Shown: positions 6,629 to 7,775 of the stretch, in pieces
Layout of the letters: each line of letters opens with the position of its first letter
How positions within the stretch are numbered: the stretch's first letter is position 1
Source of the DNA: Legionellales bacterium
GTDB taxonomy: Bacteria > Pseudomonadota > Gammaproteobacteria > PIVX01
Assembly (NCBI GenBank): GCA_013215905.1
Contig: JABSQI010000076.1
Coordinates: 1-7,775 of the forward strand
Direction of reading: 5' to 3'
DNA length: 7,775 nt
Notes under the pieces: generated by a model
Database searches by the model: none
What the model was told of the DNA's origin: nothing
The model's input: the letters and a program-made list of their open reading frames with translations, nothing else
Made by a program: the position numbers and the translations under genes

Positions 6629-7489
6629 TTGCAAGATAAAATACGGCAGAAATTACAAAAAATCCAAAAATTAGAAAATTCTAATAGTTTAGATCAGAAA
6701 ACTATTAATGATGAACTCATCAATATACAGAAATTCAATAAAGTTATTAGTAACTTAGAGAACAAAATAAATATCTATAAAAAAATACAAAATCTTATTG
6801 ATAAAGTACAAATAATTTCTGGTCAGATCCCTAAATCTAGAGATAAAGTAATAGAAGAATTAACAGACCAGGGTAGTAACATGAAGATTCTTCTAGAGGG
6901 GGAAAAAGATAGTTTATGGAAAAAATTTAATGCAGAACAGGCTATTGCACAATTTACATTAGATGTTAAATTATTTGAACAGAATGTAAATGATTGTTGT
7001 CAAAAATTAGAAAAAGATATCAGTAATAATAAACAGAATGAAATGCTTTTTAAAACAATAGTAAAAGCTATATATGGGCAGCATGAACAATATAAATTAG
7101 AGGCCAAAAATAGTAAATTTCCGTTAAACAGAAATAGAAAAGAAACTATTAGTAATGTAGAGAAAAATTTAAAGCGTATTTCTGATAATCAAACCTTATC
7201 ACCAGAAAAAAAACTAAGATTAATTATAGGACTATTGGAAAAACATAAAAAAGCTGTAGCTCATAATGAGGATAATAAGGGTATTTTAGCTAGACTAGGT
7301 AGTAGAAATAAAGACAAAGGAAGCAGATTAGTATCAAAATATGATACTATTTTGAAATTTTCTAAAGAGCAGTTTAATAACCAATTAAATGAATTAGATG
7401 ATTATGCAATTAAAAAGGTAATGCAAGAATATAAGAAGTTTGAAGCAGATGAGGAATTCAAACAGATAACTAGAAACCTTGATATTTAG
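6629..7489 (+). CDS. Coiled-coil-rich protein, probably the C-terminal part of the preceding phosphatase gene
   Basis: No known family recognised. The nominal frame opens at TTG 6629 (286 aa), but no strong ribosome site precedes it (TTTTATTTGTTTTG), and the first ATG in the frame is 88 codons further on. The same frame is open upstream to 6509, encoding IDSIIEINSESASIRKLSLP before the TTG, so this is best read as the -1-frame continuation of the phosphatase. The product is highly polar and lysine/asparagine/glutamate-rich, with long predicted helices (KIRQKLQKIQKLENS; ISNLENKINIYKKIQNLIDK) suggestive of coiled coil. It has no membrane segment. The C-terminus, KKFEADEEFKQITRNLDI, is acidic before the end, reminiscent of the glutamate-rich E-block signals of Dot/Icm substrates; that link is inference. 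If translated alone from a TTG it would lack a catalytic domain. Nothing downstream looks cotranscribed. Confidence 0.6.
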   Translation: MQDKIRQKLQKIQKLENSNSLDQKTINDELINIQKFNKVISNLENKINIYKKIQNLIDKVQIISGQIPKSRDKVIEELTDQGSNMKILLEGEKDSLWKKFNAEQAIAQFTLDVKLFEQNVNDCCQKLEKDISNNKQNEMLFKTIVKAIYGQHEQYKLEAKNSKFPLNRNRKETISNVEKNLKRISDNQTLSPEKKLRLIIGLLEKHKKAVAHNEDNKGILARLGSRNKDKGSRLVSKYDTILKFSKEQFNNQLNELDDYAIKKVMQEYKKFEADEEFKQITRNLDI

Positions 7490-7499
7490 GGTGATTTAG

Positions 7500-7530
7500 A
7501 ATATTAGAAAAAATTGTTATCACTAATATT
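7500..7530 (+). terminator. Possible hairpin after the coiled-coil frame
   Basis: AATATTAG (7500-7507) and CTAATATT (7523-7530) form a perfect 8-bp inverted repeat around a 15-base loop, 11 bases beyond the stop codon. A second, outer pairing GTGAT (7491-7495) / ATCAC (7519-7523) competes with it. The stem is all AT but for one pair, and no T-tract follows (GCAATTGG), so a rho-independent terminator is doubtful; it could act as an RNA 3'-end structure. Confidence 0.2.
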
Positions 7531-7630
7531 GCAATTGGAGATAATCAGTAAATAATAATTTAAATAAGATTTACTTTGAATATTTTCTGGCGGTGTTTTA
7601 TTATTGCACATGTGTGAGCTAGCATAGATT

Positions 7631-7775
7631 AATTTAATCATAACAATAGTAAACATAACGTGTAACTTAATCATGTGAATAATGATCATAATATTTAATT
7701 TAATTATTGTAATATTAATCATAATGTGCAACTTAATCATGACAATTGTAATCATAACGTACAACTTAATCATTG
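7631..7775. repeat. 33-bp tandem repeat array, 4.4 copies, running off the window end
   Basis: Four full units lie at 7631-7663, 7664-7696, 7697-7729 and 7730-7762, and a 13-base partial unit at 7763-7775. Each begins AA(C/T)TTAAT(C/T)AT and contains a central (A/T)ATCATAA-like core followed by a TGT/TGC/TAC-type end. The units differ by many substitutions, but no insertion or deletion breaks the 33-base period. TAATCAT recurs about halfway through the unit, which suggests an older 16-17 base period. On the minus strand the period equals 11 codons and leaves one frame open, with repeated MIKLxVMxTIV-like peptides. The array may be a diverged minisatellite or encode a repeat peptide; it continues beyond the window. 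Confidence 0.8.

Noticed and set aside
7504..7773. 89-codon minus-strand open frame reaching the window edge
   Set aside because: Its N-terminal half is just the translated 33-bp repeat and its C-terminal half is low complexity with no ribosome site visible. Kept only as a remark under the repeat, since the true start may lie outside the window.
7631..7775. Repeat array as a CRISPR or replication iteron array
   Set aside because: Units are directly adjacent with no unique spacers and are heavily diverged from each other, unlike CRISPR repeats. No replication gene or DnaA-box cluster is visible nearby.

Overview
The window is very AT-rich, with small poly-A/T runs throughout, and its gene content points to a gammaproteobacterium with a host-associated or intracellular lifestyle. 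The glutathionyl-hydroquinone reductase is close to the gammaproteobacterial YqjG type. The LuxR-type regulator resembles the stand-alone LuxR proteins that are numerous in Legionella and relatives. The right side carries a tyrosine-phosphatase-like protein with long helical extensions, as is common among secreted effectors of Legionellales. The assignment to Legionellales or a similar intracellular lineage is inference; no rRNA, tRNA or other phylogenetic marker is present.

Left part (1-2650): a YqjG-type reductase (+), then an Asp/Glu/hydantoin-racemase family protein (+, ATG at 1123) behind a promoter whose -35/spacer region is covered by a perfect dyad. A LuxR-family regulator (-) faces it and overlaps its 3' end by 8 bp. 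A clear Shine-Dalgarno places the regulator's start at 2614, downstream of the longest open frame.

Middle (2650-5180): a minus-strand cluster, read from right to left: a possible 41-residue exported peptide (5181-5056), a DUF47/TIGR00153 PhoU-like protein (5001-4327) and a sodium:solute symporter family transporter (4269-2791). DUF47 proteins normally accompany PiT phosphate transporters, so the SSS partner is unusual. A weak hairpin at 2696-2715 may end this cluster before the regulator gene.

Right part (5182-7775): about 400 bp of non-coding DNA with several inverted repeats, then a GTG-started CX5R phosphatase (5583-6548). It stops directly after a run of seven A in slippery-heptamer register (A AAA AAA). 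The -1 frame is open across the junction and runs without a stop into the following 286-codon frame, which has no ATG for its first 88 codons and no convincing ribosome binding site. The two frames therefore look like one 635-residue phosphatase/coiled-coil protein that is split by a 1-nt frameshift, expressed through slippage, or affected by a sequencing error. The window ends in a 33-bp tandem repeat array (7631-7775) that runs off the edge.

Most of the window is ordinary accessory or housekeeping content. The strongest unusual signals are the slippery A7 junction, the DUF47-SSS pairing and the racemase that lacks its first catalytic cysteine.
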